64,000 bases of DNA. Origin: CALAED01 sp036555725. GTDB taxonomy: Bacteria > Actinomycetota > Actinomycetes > Streptosporangiales > Streptosporangiaceae. The notes below the pieces were generated by a model that was not told the origin of the DNA, searched no databases, and worked only from the letters and a program-made list of their open reading frames with translations. Made by a program: the position numbers and the translations under genes. This document shows, piece after piece, positions 8,355-17,229 of this stretch (position 1 is its first letter; each line of letters opens with the position of its first letter). The stretch lies in contig DATBKU010000130.1 in NCBI GenBank assembly GCA_036555725.1, positions 62,001-126,000 of the forward strand, read 5' to 3'.

Positions 8355-9098
8355 CTATGACGCGGCGAGCTCGCGGGCGAGCCGGTCCGCGGCACGTCGC
8401 ATGATCGGCACCACGTCGTCGACGACGGCCCGCGTGAGCCGCCCGGACGGGCCCGAGACCGAGATCGCGCTCAACGCGGGCGCGCCGGTCAGCGGTACGG
8501 CGACGCAGCGCACGCCCAGCTCCTGCTCTTCGTCGTCCAGCGCGTAGCCCTGCCGGCGGATCAGCTCAAGCTGCTCGAGCAGCGCGCCGAGGTCGGTGAT
8601 CGTGTGCGGCGTGTGGGCGACCAGGCCGGTACGGTTCACGATCCCCCGGGCCGTCTCGGTGGGCAGCTGGGCGAGCAGCGCCTTGCCGACGCCGGTGCAG
8701 TGAGCCTGCACTCGCCGCCCCACTTCGGTGAACATCCGCATCGAGTGCTTGGACGGCACCTGCGCTACGTACACGACCGCGTCGCCCTCCAGCAGGGCCA
8801 TGTTGGCGGTCTCGCCCACTTGGTCGACCAGCCAGGCCAGCACCGGTCGCGCCCACCCGCCGAGGAGCCGGCTCGAGCTCTCGCCGAGCCGGATCAGGCG
8901 CGGGCCCAGGGCGTACCGCTTCGACGGCGCCTGACGTGCGTAACCGTGGTTCACGAGGGTGCGCATCAGCCGGTAGATGGTCGGCATCGGTAGTCCGGAG
9001 ACCTCGGTCAGCTCGGACAGCGCCATCTCGCCGCCGGCGTCGGCCAGGTGCTCGAGTAGCTCGAACGCGCGCTCCAGCGAGCGTACGGCGTCGGCCAC
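8355..9098 (-). CDS. IclR family transcriptional regulator
   Basis: A 247-residue regulator. The N-terminal winged HTH reads SLERAFELLEHL, ALSELTEVSGLPMPTIYRLMRTLV and YARQ; the C-terminal GAF-like effector domain includes HCTGVGKALLA and the end motif ISVSGP. Start GTG 9098 is preferred because GGAGAGGAGT lies five bases upstream; an ATG 42 bases earlier would add fourteen residues. It precedes the dehydrogenase gene in the same direction. IclR proteins usually respond to a metabolite of the pathway they control, here perhaps a hydroxyacid. Confidence 0.9.
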   Translation of the reverse strand: MADAVRSLERAFELLEHLADAGGEMALSELTEVSGLPMPTIYRLMRTLVNHGYARQAPSKRYALGPRLIRLGESSSRLLGGWARPVLAWLVDQVGETANMALLEGDAVVYVAQVPSKHSMRMFTEVGRRVQAHCTGVGKALLAQLPTETARGIVNRTGLVAHTPHTITDLGALLEQLELIRRQGYALDDEEQELGVRCVAVPLTGAPALSAISVSGPSGRLTRAVVDDVVPIMRRAADRLARELAAS

Positions 9099-9193
9099 GG
9101 GCGACTCCTCTCCGTGGAGCTCCGTGGAGTGGGGGCTCAAGAGATTGTACGGAGAAGTGATTTCGGCACGCGAAAGCGGGTTGACAGGAGGAC

Positions 9194-9218
9194 ATTACCC
9201 GGCTGGTCGCGCGGTAAT
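9194..9218. promoter_or_regulatory. ATTACC/GGTAAT inverted repeat upstream of iclR
   Basis: ATTACC (9194-9199) is mirrored by GGTAAT (9213-9218), in the divergent gap between iclR and a small rightward gene, with TTGACA at 9181-9186 beside it. It is a plausible operator for the IclR protein itself. No matching -10 at normal spacing was found for that TTGACA. Confidence 0.3.
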
Positions 9219-9284
9219 ACTCACAAGGCCGGGTGCCGCACAGGCCACCCCTCCCGGACGGGTAAGTCGACGGAGGGACGCACT

Positions 9285-9530
9285 GTGCGCATCGGGAGGG
9301 CCGCCGCCCTCGCCGTGCTCGGGTGCACGGTTGGCGGTACGGCGGGCATGGCACTGATGGTGGCGCAGCGCGCGTCGATGCCCGCGATGGTGACCGTGAC
9401 GACGATCAACGCCGCGGCGGACCCCCCGCCGGGCCGCCGTCGGGGCCTGTGGTCCCGTGCCGTACGGCTGCCGCGCGCGTTGTCCCGGCCGGCTACTCGA
9501 TGGCGCGGTGCTCGCCGTCGCCGTCCCTAG
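9285..9530 (+). CDS. Small hypothetical membrane or exported protein (81 aa)
   Basis: GTG at 9285 has an excellent RBS, GGAGGG at 9272-9277. The product has a short basic start, a hydrophobic stretch (AAALAVLGCTVGGTAGMALMV) that could be a signal anchor, then a Pro-rich and very Arg-rich tail. No family recognised. Its last 38 bp overlap the convergent qcrB 3' end. The strong RBS and membrane segment favour a real gene; the Arg-rich tail read from GC-rich DNA argues for caution. Confidence 0.4.
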   Translation: MRIGRAAALAVLGCTVGGTAGMALMVAQRASMPAMVTVTTINAAADPPPGRRRGLWSRAVRLPRALSRPATRWRGARRRRP

Positions 9531-11097
9531 TGGGCGGCTCGGCGAGGTCGGCGACGAACCGCCGGTTGAGCGCCACGCGCAGCCGGCCCAGCGGGTTCCG
9601 TACCTCCGGCGGCTCGACGCCGGCGTCCTCCGGACGGCCGAGCGTGAGCGCGGCGGGCAGCCGTTCGTCGGTAATGGGCGCGGCCATCACCTGGCTCACC
9701 GGGCGCTCGACCTCGATGTACTCGCCGGAGGGCATGCGCCGGATGATTCCGCTCTCCAGCCCGTGGTGGATGAGCCCGCGGTCCTTGCGCTGCAACCCAA
9801 GGCAGACGCGATACGCCACGATGTAGGCGATCACCGGCCCGAGGATGATCGCGCCGCGGAAGAACCAGGTCGTCCAGAACAACGGCACGTCGAAGGTCTT
9901 GGCCAGGATGTCGTTGCCGCCGGCCGCCCACAGCACGCCGTAGAACGTGACCCCGGCCGCCCCGAGACCGGTGCGCGGCGGAACGTCGCGCGGCCGGTCG
10001 AGCAGGTGATGCACCGCATAATCGCCGGTCACCCAGCGTTCTATGAACGGATAGACCGCCAACCCGGTGAACAACACCCCCGGCACGACGAGCGCGGGCA
10101 CGATCACGCTCATCGGCAGGGTATGACCGAGGGCATTGATCTCCCATGACGGCATGATCCGGAGTGCGCCCTCGAGGAACCCCATGTACCAGTCGGGCTG
10201 CGACCCGGCGCTGATCTCCTCCGGGCTGTACGGGCCGAAGATCCAGATCGGGTTGATCTGGAAGAACGTCGCCAGCAGCGCGGTCACGCCGAAGACCCAC
10301 AGGAAGAACGCCGTGGTCTTGGCGATGAAGACGGGGTAGAACGGGTAGCCGCGCACGGTCCGCACGCCGCTGCCCTTGCCGGGGAACTGGGTGTGCGTCT
10401 GCCGCCAGGTGAGCACGATGGCGTGCAGCGGGATGAGCGCCAGCAGGATGCCGGGGATGAGCAGCACGTGAATGGCGAACAGCCGTGGGATCAGGTCTTC
10501 GCCGGGGAACCCGCCGCTGCCGAACAGGAAGTACATCAGGTAGCTGCCCACGAGCGGCAGCGACAGGATGACGCCCTCCAGGATGCGCAGCCCGGTGCCG
10601 GACAGCAGGTCGTCCGGGAGCGAGTACCCGAACAGGCCGTTGAGCAGCGCCAGCGTGAACAGCACGACGCCGATCAGCCAGTTGAGCTCGCGCGGCTTGC
10701 GGAACGCACCGGTGAAGAAGTTGCGCAGCAGGTGGATGACGATCGCGCCCAGGAACAGGATCGTCGACCAGTGGTGGATCTGCCGCATCAGCAGCCCACC
10801 GCGCACGTCGAAGCTCAGGTTGAGGGTGGAGGCGTACGCCTCGCTCATCCGCACGCCACGCAGCGGGACGTACGACCCGTGGTAGACGACCTCGGTCATG
10901 CTCGGCTTGAAGAAAAACGTCAGGAAGATGCCGGTCGCCACGATGATGAAGAACGAGTACATGGCGATCTCGCCCAGCAGGAACGACCAGTGGTCCGGGA
11001 AGGCCTTCCGCATGGCCTTGGCCAGGAACTTGTCCGTTCCGAACCGCTCATCGATCGGACTGTCGATTGCGGTCAGCGCCTTCGGAGGATTGCTCAT
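9493..11097 (-). CDS. qcrB: Cytochrome bc1 complex cytochrome b subunit (orphan copy)
   Basis: A 534-residue integral membrane protein with about nine helices. Haem-ligand histidines lie in RQIHHWST, HLLRNFF, IHVLLI and LHAIVL; the quinol-site motif is PDWYM, the actinobacterial form of PEWY. The C-terminal extension after residue ~450 is also actinobacterial. RBS AGGTGG precedes ATG 11097. The Rieske subunit QcrA, cytochrome cc QcrC and ctaC-F, which normally accompany qcrB in actinobacteria, are absent here, so this is either a second copy or a relocated gene. Confidence 0.92.
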   Translation of the reverse strand: MSNPPKALTAIDSPIDERFGTDKFLAKAMRKAFPDHWSFLLGEIAMYSFFIIVATGIFLTFFFKPSMTEVVYHGSYVPLRGVRMSEAYASTLNLSFDVRGGLLMRQIHHWSTILFLGAIVIHLLRNFFTGAFRKPRELNWLIGVVLFTLALLNGLFGYSLPDDLLSGTGLRILEGVILSLPLVGSYLMYFLFGSGGFPGEDLIPRLFAIHVLLIPGILLALIPLHAIVLTWRQTHTQFPGKGSGVRTVRGYPFYPVFIAKTTAFFLWVFGVTALLATFFQINPIWIFGPYSPEEISAGSQPDWYMGFLEGALRIMPSWEINALGHTLPMSVIVPALVVPGVLFTGLAVYPFIERWVTGDYAVHHLLDRPRDVPPRTGLGAAGVTFYGVLWAAGGNDILAKTFDVPLFWTTWFFRGAIILGPVIAYIVAYRVCLGLQRKDRGLIHHGLESGIIRRMPSGEYIEVERPVSQVMAAPITDERLPAALTLGRPEDAGVEPPEVRNPLGRLRVALNRRFVADLAEPPTRDGDGEHRAIE

Positions 11098-11192
11098 CGT
11101 CCACCTCACCGCGAGTTTCGTAGGACCACTTTCGCATCTACCGTCTGGGACGGGCAAAGGGGGTCCCCCGTGACACGCCCGAACGGCGGCGA

Positions 11193-12674
11193 CTAGCCCC
11201 CTATCGGCCAGGTGTGCACCGGCTCGTTGGTGTGCATGCAGTCGATGTAGCGCTGGGTCATGCGGCGCAGCGCCTCGTGCCGGTCGATGTCGGACGACTT
11301 CTCGATCGCGTGCACCGTCGAGCTCTGCCAGGTGGACCCGGTCCGTCCGGTGAGGCAGCGCTGCTCGATGATGCCCAGCAGCTGGTCGCACCGGGCGGGG
11401 TCGACTCCCCATCGGTCGAGACCCTCGTACGCCATCGGCAGCAGCCGCCGCAGCACCAGTTCGGTGACCGGTACGTCGCCGAGCCCCGGCCAGTAGAGCG
11501 TCGCGTCGATGCCATGCCGTGCCGCGCTGTGCAGGTTGTCCCCGGCGGTGGCGAACGACATCCGCGTCCAGATCGGGCGTTCGGCCTCGGCGATCATCCG
11601 TACGAGCCCGTAGTAGAAGGCGCCGTTGGCGACGATGTCGGCGACCGTCGGGCCGGCCGGGAGGACTCGGTTCTCCACGCGCAGGTGCGGCTTGCCGTCG
11701 ACCACCGCGTACACCGGGCGGTTCCACCGGTAGACGGTGCCGTTGTGCAGGGTCAGCTCGCCGAGCTGCGGAATCCGCCCGGCCTCGAGCGTCGCGATCG
11801 GGTCCTCGTCCTCGCAGATCGGCAGCAGCGCCGGGAAGTAGCGGGCGTTCTCCTCGAACAGGTCGAACACCGAGGTGATCCACCGCTCGCCGAACCACAC
11901 GCGCGGCCGCACGCCCTGCGTCTTCAGCTCCTCCGGCCGGGTGTCGGTGGCCTGCTCGAACAGCGGAATGCGGGTCTCGCGCCACAGCTCCTTGCCGAAC
12001 AGGTACGGCGAGTTCGCGGCGAGCGCCACCTGGATTCCGGCGATGGCCTGCGCGGCGTTCCAGTAGTTGCCGAAGTCGTCCGGGCTGACCTGGAGGTGGA
12101 ACTGCGCGCTGGTGCACGCGGACTCCGGCATGATCGTGTCGGCGTACGTCGACAGGCGCTCCACCCCGTCGATGGCGATGTGCATGTCCTCGCCGCGCGC
12201 GGCGAAGATCTGCTCGTTGAGCAGCCGGTAGCGTGGGTTGGCCGACAGCGAGTCCTCGCCGATATCGCTCTCGCGCAACGTCGGCAGAATGCCGATCATC
12301 ACGAGGTGCGCGCCGACCTCACGCCCGCGTGCCGTGGCGTGGTTGAGGTCCTCGCGGACCTCCCGTTCCAGGGAGTCGGTCCCCCCGCCGCCCAGCTCGC
12401 GCGGCGGTACGTTGATCTCGAGGTTGAACTGGCCGAGCTCGGTGGCCCACGCGGGGTGGGCGAGCGCTTCGAGTACGGCGGCGTTGCGCATGGCGGGGTC
12501 GCCGCGCTCGTCGACCAGGTTGAGCTCGATCTCCAGGCCGATGTGCGGGTGCTGGAAGTCGAACTGCGACTCCTGAAGCATGCTCGCGAGGGCGTCGAGG
12601 CACCTCCGCACTTTCTCCCGATACCGCCGCCGATCCTCCCGGCTGACGGACATGGGGGAGACGTCCCTGCCCAT
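11193..12674 (-). CDS. Glutamate-cysteine ligase family (GCS2) carboxylate-amine ligase
   Basis: A 493-residue protein of the GCS2/EgtA-like ATP-grasp-like superfamily. Family marks are GLEIELNLVDE (~46-56), QFNLEINVPPR (~83), MHIAIDG, and a long body with TLHNGTVYRWNRPVY and LRVENRVLPAGPT. GGAGGA precedes the ATG. EgtA makes gamma-glutamylcysteine for ergothioneine, but the other egt genes are not adjacent, so the substrate pair is unknown. It lies 95 bp upstream of qcrB on the same strand and may be co-transcribed with it. Confidence 0.8.
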   Translation of the reverse strand: MGRDVSPMSVSREDRRRYREKVRRCLDALASMLQESQFDFQHPHIGLEIELNLVDERGDPAMRNAAVLEALAHPAWATELGQFNLEINVPPRELGGGGTDSLEREVREDLNHATARGREVGAHLVMIGILPTLRESDIGEDSLSANPRYRLLNEQIFAARGEDMHIAIDGVERLSTYADTIMPESACTSAQFHLQVSPDDFGNYWNAAQAIAGIQVALAANSPYLFGKELWRETRIPLFEQATDTRPEELKTQGVRPRVWFGERWITSVFDLFEENARYFPALLPICEDEDPIATLEAGRIPQLGELTLHNGTVYRWNRPVYAVVDGKPHLRVENRVLPAGPTVADIVANGAFYYGLVRMIAEAERPIWTRMSFATAGDNLHSAARHGIDATLYWPGLGDVPVTELVLRRLLPMAYEGLDRWGVDPARCDQLLGIIEQRCLTGRTGSTWQSSTVHAIEKSSDIDRHEALRRMTQRYIDCMHTNEPVHTWPIGG

Positions 12675-12789
12675 CGTTCAAATCCTCCGCGCGGCAGACG
12701 GTTACAAACTTCACATTCCCCCTCTCGCCTCGACAGAATCCCGTTGGCCGTGTCCGGGCCGGGCGCGGGCGATACTTGCCGGGTGCCGG

Positions 12790-15579
12790 TCAGGCGCCGA
12801 GGGCGGCGGCGAGGGTGGGGCGTCCGTCGATGCCGAGCTTGCGGTAGACGCTCGTCAAGTGTGTCTCGACCGTCCGCTGAATGAGGAAGAGCGTCTCGGC
12901 GATCTCGCGGTTCGTCGCGCCGGCGGCGGCCAGCTCGGCGATGCGCCGCTCCTGGGCCGTGAGCGCGGCGACGCCGGTGGGCCGCGGGCGCGGACGGCGC
13001 GCCCCCGCCTCCGCCAGCGTCTCGGCGATCCGCGCGACGAGCGGCGCCGCACCGCAGTCGAGGGCGAGGACGTACGCGTCCCGCAGCAGCCTGCGGGCCT
13101 CGTCGCGGTGCCGGGACGCGAGCCGGACCATGCCCAGCTCGTGCAGCGACCGGGCGTACTCCAGCCGGGCGGGGGAGCCGGCCAGCACGTCGACCGACTC
13201 CTCCAGGGCGGCCATGTCGCGCCTGATCAGGCCGATCGCGCGCAGGGCGACGCCGAGGGGGGCGGCCACGCCCCAGGAGCGGGCCAGTGTGACCTCCTCG
13301 GTGGCCAGCCGGATCGCCTTGCCGGTGTCGCCGAGGCCATGCAGGACGAGCGCCGCGCTCGACCGCCACGACCCGGAAACCGGATTGATCACGCCGAAGT
13401 CCACGAGCTGCCGCCCGGCCTCCAGGTAGTCGGCCAGGGCGCCCTCCGGGTCGCCGCGCAGCATCCGGTACCGGCCGCGGCTCTCCAGGGAGAACACCGC
13501 CCAGTACGGCGCGGGGTGGTCACCGCCGAGCAGGCCGATCCGGGTGAGCAGCCGAGCGGCCTCCTCTAGCCTGCCGAGGTCGAGGTAGGCGTCGATCATG
13601 TACATCTTGGCCGCGTGCGGGCCGGCATCGGGCATAAGCCTCGCGTGCACGTCCGTGGCGATGCGGCACTCGTCGATGACGTTGGCCAGCCGGCCGTACT
13701 GCAGCGCCAGCCAACCGCGCAGGCCGTGGCCGCTGGCGACGAAGATCGGCTGGTTGAGCGCGCGGCCGTGCTCGATCAGCGTGTCGGCGCATCGTCTGGC
13801 GAGGTCGAGCTCGCCGGCTCGGCACAGCGCGAGCGCGGCGTTCCGGTAGGCGAAGAAGTCTCGCATCGCCTCTGGCGGCCCGAGCGCGAGCACCTCCCGC
13901 GCCCGGGCGACGGACTGTCGTCTGGACCGGCAGGCCGCGGACAGGCGGTAGGCGATGATGCCGGCGATGGCCCGGGCCGCACCCGGGCGTGCGGCGGCGC
14001 GTGCCTGCAGCCGCTCGATCCGATGCGCGCACGCCAGGCTCGTCACCCGGGCGCTGATGCCGAGCGCGAGGATGTCGAGGTCGGCGACGAGGTCGGCGTT
14101 TCTGGGGTGGCTGTCGAGGTCGAGCCCGGCGATCGCGCGGTCGAGCACGCCGATCGCGGCCTTGGCGTCTTCGCCCTCGCAGGTGGCGGCGGCCAGGTGC
14201 TCGGCGACGCGGGCGGCGCTGCGCGGGTCGGCCGCGGACTCGAACGCCTCAGTGAGGTGCGCCACCGCAGCGGCGACGTCGGTCCGCTGCTCGGCCTCGC
14301 CGAGCTCGACGAGGATGTCCAGGTGCTCCGGGCCGTACGGGGTCGCCTCGAGCGCCTTGCGCAACTGCACGACGGCGAGCCCGCCGACGCCGGCGGCGAG
14401 GGCCGCTCGGGCGGATTCCCGGAGCACCGGCACCGACCAGACGTCGCCGATCGGCCCGGTGGCGAGCAGGTGATCGACGACCAGCGCGGTCCGGCGGCCG
14501 CGCGCGTAAAGCAGGCGCGCCGCCCGCGCGTGCGCGACCTGGCGCTCGGTCTCGGACATCTCATGGAGGACGGCGTTCCGTACGATCGGCCGCCGGAAGT
14601 TCAGCGTGCGGCCGGCCCGCAGCAGTTGGGATCGTACGAGCGCATCGGCTGCCTCCGTAGCCGGCGCGATGCCGAGCCCGGCCTGTCGGGCGACCAGGTC
14701 CGGCTCGGCGCCGTCGCCCAGGATGGCCACCGCGCGGGCGATTCGTTCGGCGTTTTGTGCGGCGTGCGGGTCGGCCTGCCGGATGCGGCTGCGCACCCAC
14801 CTGCCGGTCGCCGGGCCGGTATAGCCGGCGACGACGTCGGCCGTGTCGTGGCCCCCCTCCGCGAGGTCGTCGAGCAGGGCGGTGAGCAGGAACGGATTGC
14901 CTCCGGTCGCCGCGTGGCAGGCGGCGGAGAACGGCCCCATGGGCTGGCGGACAACCTCGGCGACCTCGCACTCGATCAGCGGACGCAGGTGAAGCTGCGC
15001 GAACGACCCGGTCAACTCGTCCAGCAGCAGATCGTCGCCGAGGCCGGTCGTACGGGCGAAGGCGAGCAGGAGCGGCACGCGGGCGGACCGGCGGGCCAAC
15101 TGGCCGAGCCACCGCAGCGATGCGGCATCGCACCACTGCAGGTCGTCGACGACCACGAAAAGCGGACGCCCGGCCGCGAGCCGTACGATCAGCCGGTACA
15201 GCCCGTACATCGTCTCCGGGTCGATCGACGCGGGGATCGGCGCGTCCGGCGTCACCACGCCAGGGGGCAGCGTGACCTGGACGGACTCAGGCGCCCTGGT
15301 CAGCAGCGGTCCGATGAGCTGGCGGGCTACGCCAAGCGGATAGCCGCGCTCGCCGGGCCGCCCACGTGTCCAGGCAACCTGGAAACCGCGCGCGGCCGCG
15401 AGTGCGGCGGCCGCCCGCAGCACCGCCGTCCTCCCGCTGCCGGGCTCGCCCTCGACGACGACGTGCATGGTGGCCTGGACGGCGGCACGCGTCGATGCGC
15501 CGGCCACGTCGAGGGCGGACTCGAACGTGGCGAGCTCTCGGGCACGACCTGGCAACGGCCGATCCACTGTGCTGTCCAT
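12790..15579 (-). CDS. Large ATP-binding LuxR family regulator (LAL type)
   Basis: A 929-residue regulator. The N-terminal AAA-type ATPase has Walker A GEPGSGRT at 44-51 and Walker B LFVVVDDLQW near 145; the middle ~500 residues are helical TPR-like repeats (many AAR, LAR and ALALC segments); residues ~868-925 are a LuxR HTH (LTAQERRIAELAAAG, TNREIAETLFL, VETHLTSVYRKLGI). LAL proteins activate catabolic or secondary-metabolite genes when ATP and an inducer bind. No obvious target cluster is next to it. It is the longest regulator in the window. Confidence 0.92.
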   Translation of the reverse strand: MDSTVDRPLPGRARELATFESALDVAGASTRAAVQATMHVVVEGEPGSGRTAVLRAAAALAAARGFQVAWTRGRPGERGYPLGVARQLIGPLLTRAPESVQVTLPPGVVTPDAPIPASIDPETMYGLYRLIVRLAAGRPLFVVVDDLQWCDAASLRWLGQLARRSARVPLLLAFARTTGLGDDLLLDELTGSFAQLHLRPLIECEVAEVVRQPMGPFSAACHAATGGNPFLLTALLDDLAEGGHDTADVVAGYTGPATGRWVRSRIRQADPHAAQNAERIARAVAILGDGAEPDLVARQAGLGIAPATEAADALVRSQLLRAGRTLNFRRPIVRNAVLHEMSETERQVAHARAARLLYARGRRTALVVDHLLATGPIGDVWSVPVLRESARAALAAGVGGLAVVQLRKALEATPYGPEHLDILVELGEAEQRTDVAAAVAHLTEAFESAADPRSAARVAEHLAAATCEGEDAKAAIGVLDRAIAGLDLDSHPRNADLVADLDILALGISARVTSLACAHRIERLQARAAARPGAARAIAGIIAYRLSAACRSRRQSVARAREVLALGPPEAMRDFFAYRNAALALCRAGELDLARRCADTLIEHGRALNQPIFVASGHGLRGWLALQYGRLANVIDECRIATDVHARLMPDAGPHAAKMYMIDAYLDLGRLEEAARLLTRIGLLGGDHPAPYWAVFSLESRGRYRMLRGDPEGALADYLEAGRQLVDFGVINPVSGSWRSSAALVLHGLGDTGKAIRLATEEVTLARSWGVAAPLGVALRAIGLIRRDMAALEESVDVLAGSPARLEYARSLHELGMVRLASRHRDEARRLLRDAYVLALDCGAAPLVARIAETLAEAGARRPRPRPTGVAALTAQERRIAELAAAGATNREIAETLFLIQRTVETHLTSVYRKLGIDGRPTLAAALGA

Positions 15580-15640
15580 CGGTATCGAAGGCCCGATTTT
15601 CCCACAGCGCAGGGCTTCTTAGTGTGTCCCGCGACATGAA

Positions 15641-15677
15641 TCGAGGCCGCGCCCCGGGCTGGTGGGCGCGGCCTCGA
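15641..15677 (-). terminator. Perfect 14-bp hairpin downstream of yceI
   Basis: TCGAGGCCGCGCCC (15641-15654) pairs perfectly with GGGCGCGGCCTCGA (15664-15677) around a nine-base loop. It lies 15 bp past the yceI stop on the minus strand. There is no T-run, typical of actinobacterial terminators. Confidence 0.75.
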
Positions 15678-15691
15678 AGGTGAAGGGGAGC

Positions 15692-16240
15692 TCAGGCGCG
15701 GACGGCCTGGATCTCCAGGTGGATGTCGACCTTGTCGCCGAGCAGGACCTTGTCGCCCTGCATCGGGACGTTGAACTCGACGCCAAAGTCCTTGCGGTTG
15801 ATCGAGGTGGTCGCGGTGAAGCCGGCGCGGGTGCCGCCCCACGGGTCTTCGCCGACGCCGTTGAACTCGACCTCGAGGGTGACCGGACGGGCCACGCCCT
15901 TGATGGTGAGGTCGCCGTCGACCAGGTAGCGGTCGCCGTCGGCCCGTACGCCGGTGGCCGCGAAGGTCATGACGGGGTGGTTCTCGACGTCGAAGATTCC
16001 CTCGGCGCGGAGGTCCGCGTCACGCTGCGCGTTGCGGGTGTCGACCGAGGCGAGTTTGATCTCGGCCGTCGCCGTGGACTTGGTAATGTCGTCGGCCACC
16101 TCGAGCCGGCCCGTGAATTCGGTGAACGAGCCGCGGACCTTGCTCATCAGGTGCCGGATGCCGAACGTGACCTCGGAGTGGGCCGGGTCGATGGTCCAGG
16201 TGCCGGTTGTGAGGCCCAGGTCGGTCGCGATCGCGGTCAT
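15692..16240 (-). CDS. YceI family lipid-binding protein
   Basis: A 182-residue beta-barrel protein of the lipocalin-like YceI family: TWTIDPAHSEVTFGIRHL at the start, then KVRGSF, LASVDTRNAQRDADLR, FAATGV, YLVDGDLTIKGV and FGVEFN. No signal peptide, so it is cytoplasmic, as for most actinobacterial members. YceI proteins bind isoprenoid chains. RBS GGAGGG lies seven bases before ATG. Its promoter region carries two near-identical MarR-like palindromes, and a strong terminator follows, so it is an independently regulated single gene. Confidence 0.93.
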   Translation of the reverse strand: MTAIATDLGLTTGTWTIDPAHSEVTFGIRHLMSKVRGSFTEFTGRLEVADDITKSTATAEIKLASVDTRNAQRDADLRAEGIFDVENHPVMTFAATGVRADGDRYLVDGDLTIKGVARPVTLEVEFNGVGEDPWGGTRAGFTATTSINRKDFGVEFNVPMQGDKVLLGDKVDIHLEIQAVRA

Positions 16241-16275
16241 CTAAAAACCCTCCATGGTGCGATGGGAAGCCTAGT

Positions 16276-16326
16276 TGCTTGAAATTTCAAGCACTACACC
16301 AAACCATAAGAGGTTGAAGCTTCAAC
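16276..16326. promoter_or_regulatory. Two TTGAA-N2-TTCAA palindromes in the yceI promoter
   Basis: TGCTTGAAATTTCAAGCA at 16276-16293 is a perfect 18-bp palindrome. GTTGAAGCTTCAAC at 16313-16326 is a perfect 14-bp palindrome. Their centres are 35 bp apart and both share TTGAA-N2-TTCAA, the shape of MarR-family operators. They lie 36-86 bp upstream of the yceI start, so they would overlap the promoter and repress it. No MarR gene is in the window. Confidence 0.75.
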
Positions 16327-16348
16327 TTATTCCGGGGTGGGTGGGGAG

Positions 16349-17182
16349 TCAGGCCGAGGCCTGCCGCACCTCGTCGCCCGGGCGTCCGGGCTCGAGCAGC
16401 GGCGCGGAGCTGCCGTCGAGCAGGATCTCGGCGACCAGCTCGGGGTTGTCGCCCATCGGGACGTGCCCGCAGTCGGTGAGCCAGACGAACCGCGCGTTCG
16501 GCAGGCACTGCTGCGCCCGGATGGCCTGGCTCGGTCGCAGCAGGCGGTCGATCGTGCCCCAGGCGATGGTCACCGGCACGCCGTCGCAGGTCCCGGCGAA
16601 CGGCCCCGTACGGCGGCCTGCCCGCAGCGTGGGGAGGAAGCCCGGCGCCGTCCGCAGGGCCACCGCATCGGCGATCAGCTCCTCCAGGTCGAGGCGTTCT
16701 GGATGGCCGTAGATCTGGCCGAACATCAGCTTGCGGCGGATCGGATTGCTGCCCAGCCGCCGGATGACCGCCGCCGGCACCCGTGCGCCTACCCGGGAGG
16801 CCCGCAACGACACGGTGGCGAGGCGGAGCTGGAGCGGGGTGAAGAAGCCGGCCGGCGACAGCGCGGTCGCCGAGCTGACCAGCCCGCGGTCGGCCGCCTC
16901 CAGCGCGAAGAGCCCGCCGAGGGAGTTCCCCGCGATGTGCGGCCGGCCCAGGTCGAGCTCGGCGAAGAAGTCCGCGAGCCCGCGCATCGCGGTGTCGATG
17001 TTGTACGTCGTGCCCGTGGGCAAGGGGGCCGAGGCGCCGAAGCCGGGGAGGTCGAGGGCGATCACGTCGCGTTCCCCGGCGAGCCGGTCGAGGACCGGCT
17101 CCCAAGCCTGCCAGCGGTGGCCGATGCCGTGCAGCAGCACCAGCGGCGGGCCCGCGCCACGGCGCTCGAAGACAACGTTCAC
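16349..17182 (-). CDS. Alpha/beta hydrolase
   Basis: A 277-residue hydrolase. HGIGHRWQAW (~19) carries the oxyanion region; the nucleophile Ser is in GNSLGGL (~95), the acid in WGTIDRLL (~215) and the base in DCGHVPM (~243). The cap region is helical. Similar proteins serve as esterases, C-C hydrolases or haloperoxidase-like enzymes; nothing here narrows it. It is transcribed toward yceI but yceI has its own operator-bearing promoter between them. Confidence 0.85.
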   Translation of the reverse strand: MNVVFERRGAGPPLVLLHGIGHRWQAWEPVLDRLAGERDVIALDLPGFGASAPLPTGTTYNIDTAMRGLADFFAELDLGRPHIAGNSLGGLFALEAADRGLVSSATALSPAGFFTPLQLRLATVSLRASRVGARVPAAVIRRLGSNPIRRKLMFGQIYGHPERLDLEELIADAVALRTAPGFLPTLRAGRRTGPFAGTCDGVPVTIAWGTIDRLLRPSQAIRAQQCLPNARFVWLTDCGHVPMGDNPELVAEILLDGSSAPLLEPGRPGDEVRQASA

Positions 17183-17229
17183 GTACTCAAGAGTAATTGT
17201 AAGTTACTCGTCAGTCACGGTGACGGAAG

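Noticed and set aside
9181..9220. TTGACA...TAATAC as a promoter for the small rightward gene
   Set aside because: The spacing is 28 bp, far outside the normal 16-19 bp.
9493..12117. A single 874-codon minus-strand frame joining the GCS2 region to cytochrome b
   Set aside because: The upstream part is a shadow of the ligase gene. QcrB starts at ATG 11097 with its own AGGTGG; the join is not a fusion protein.
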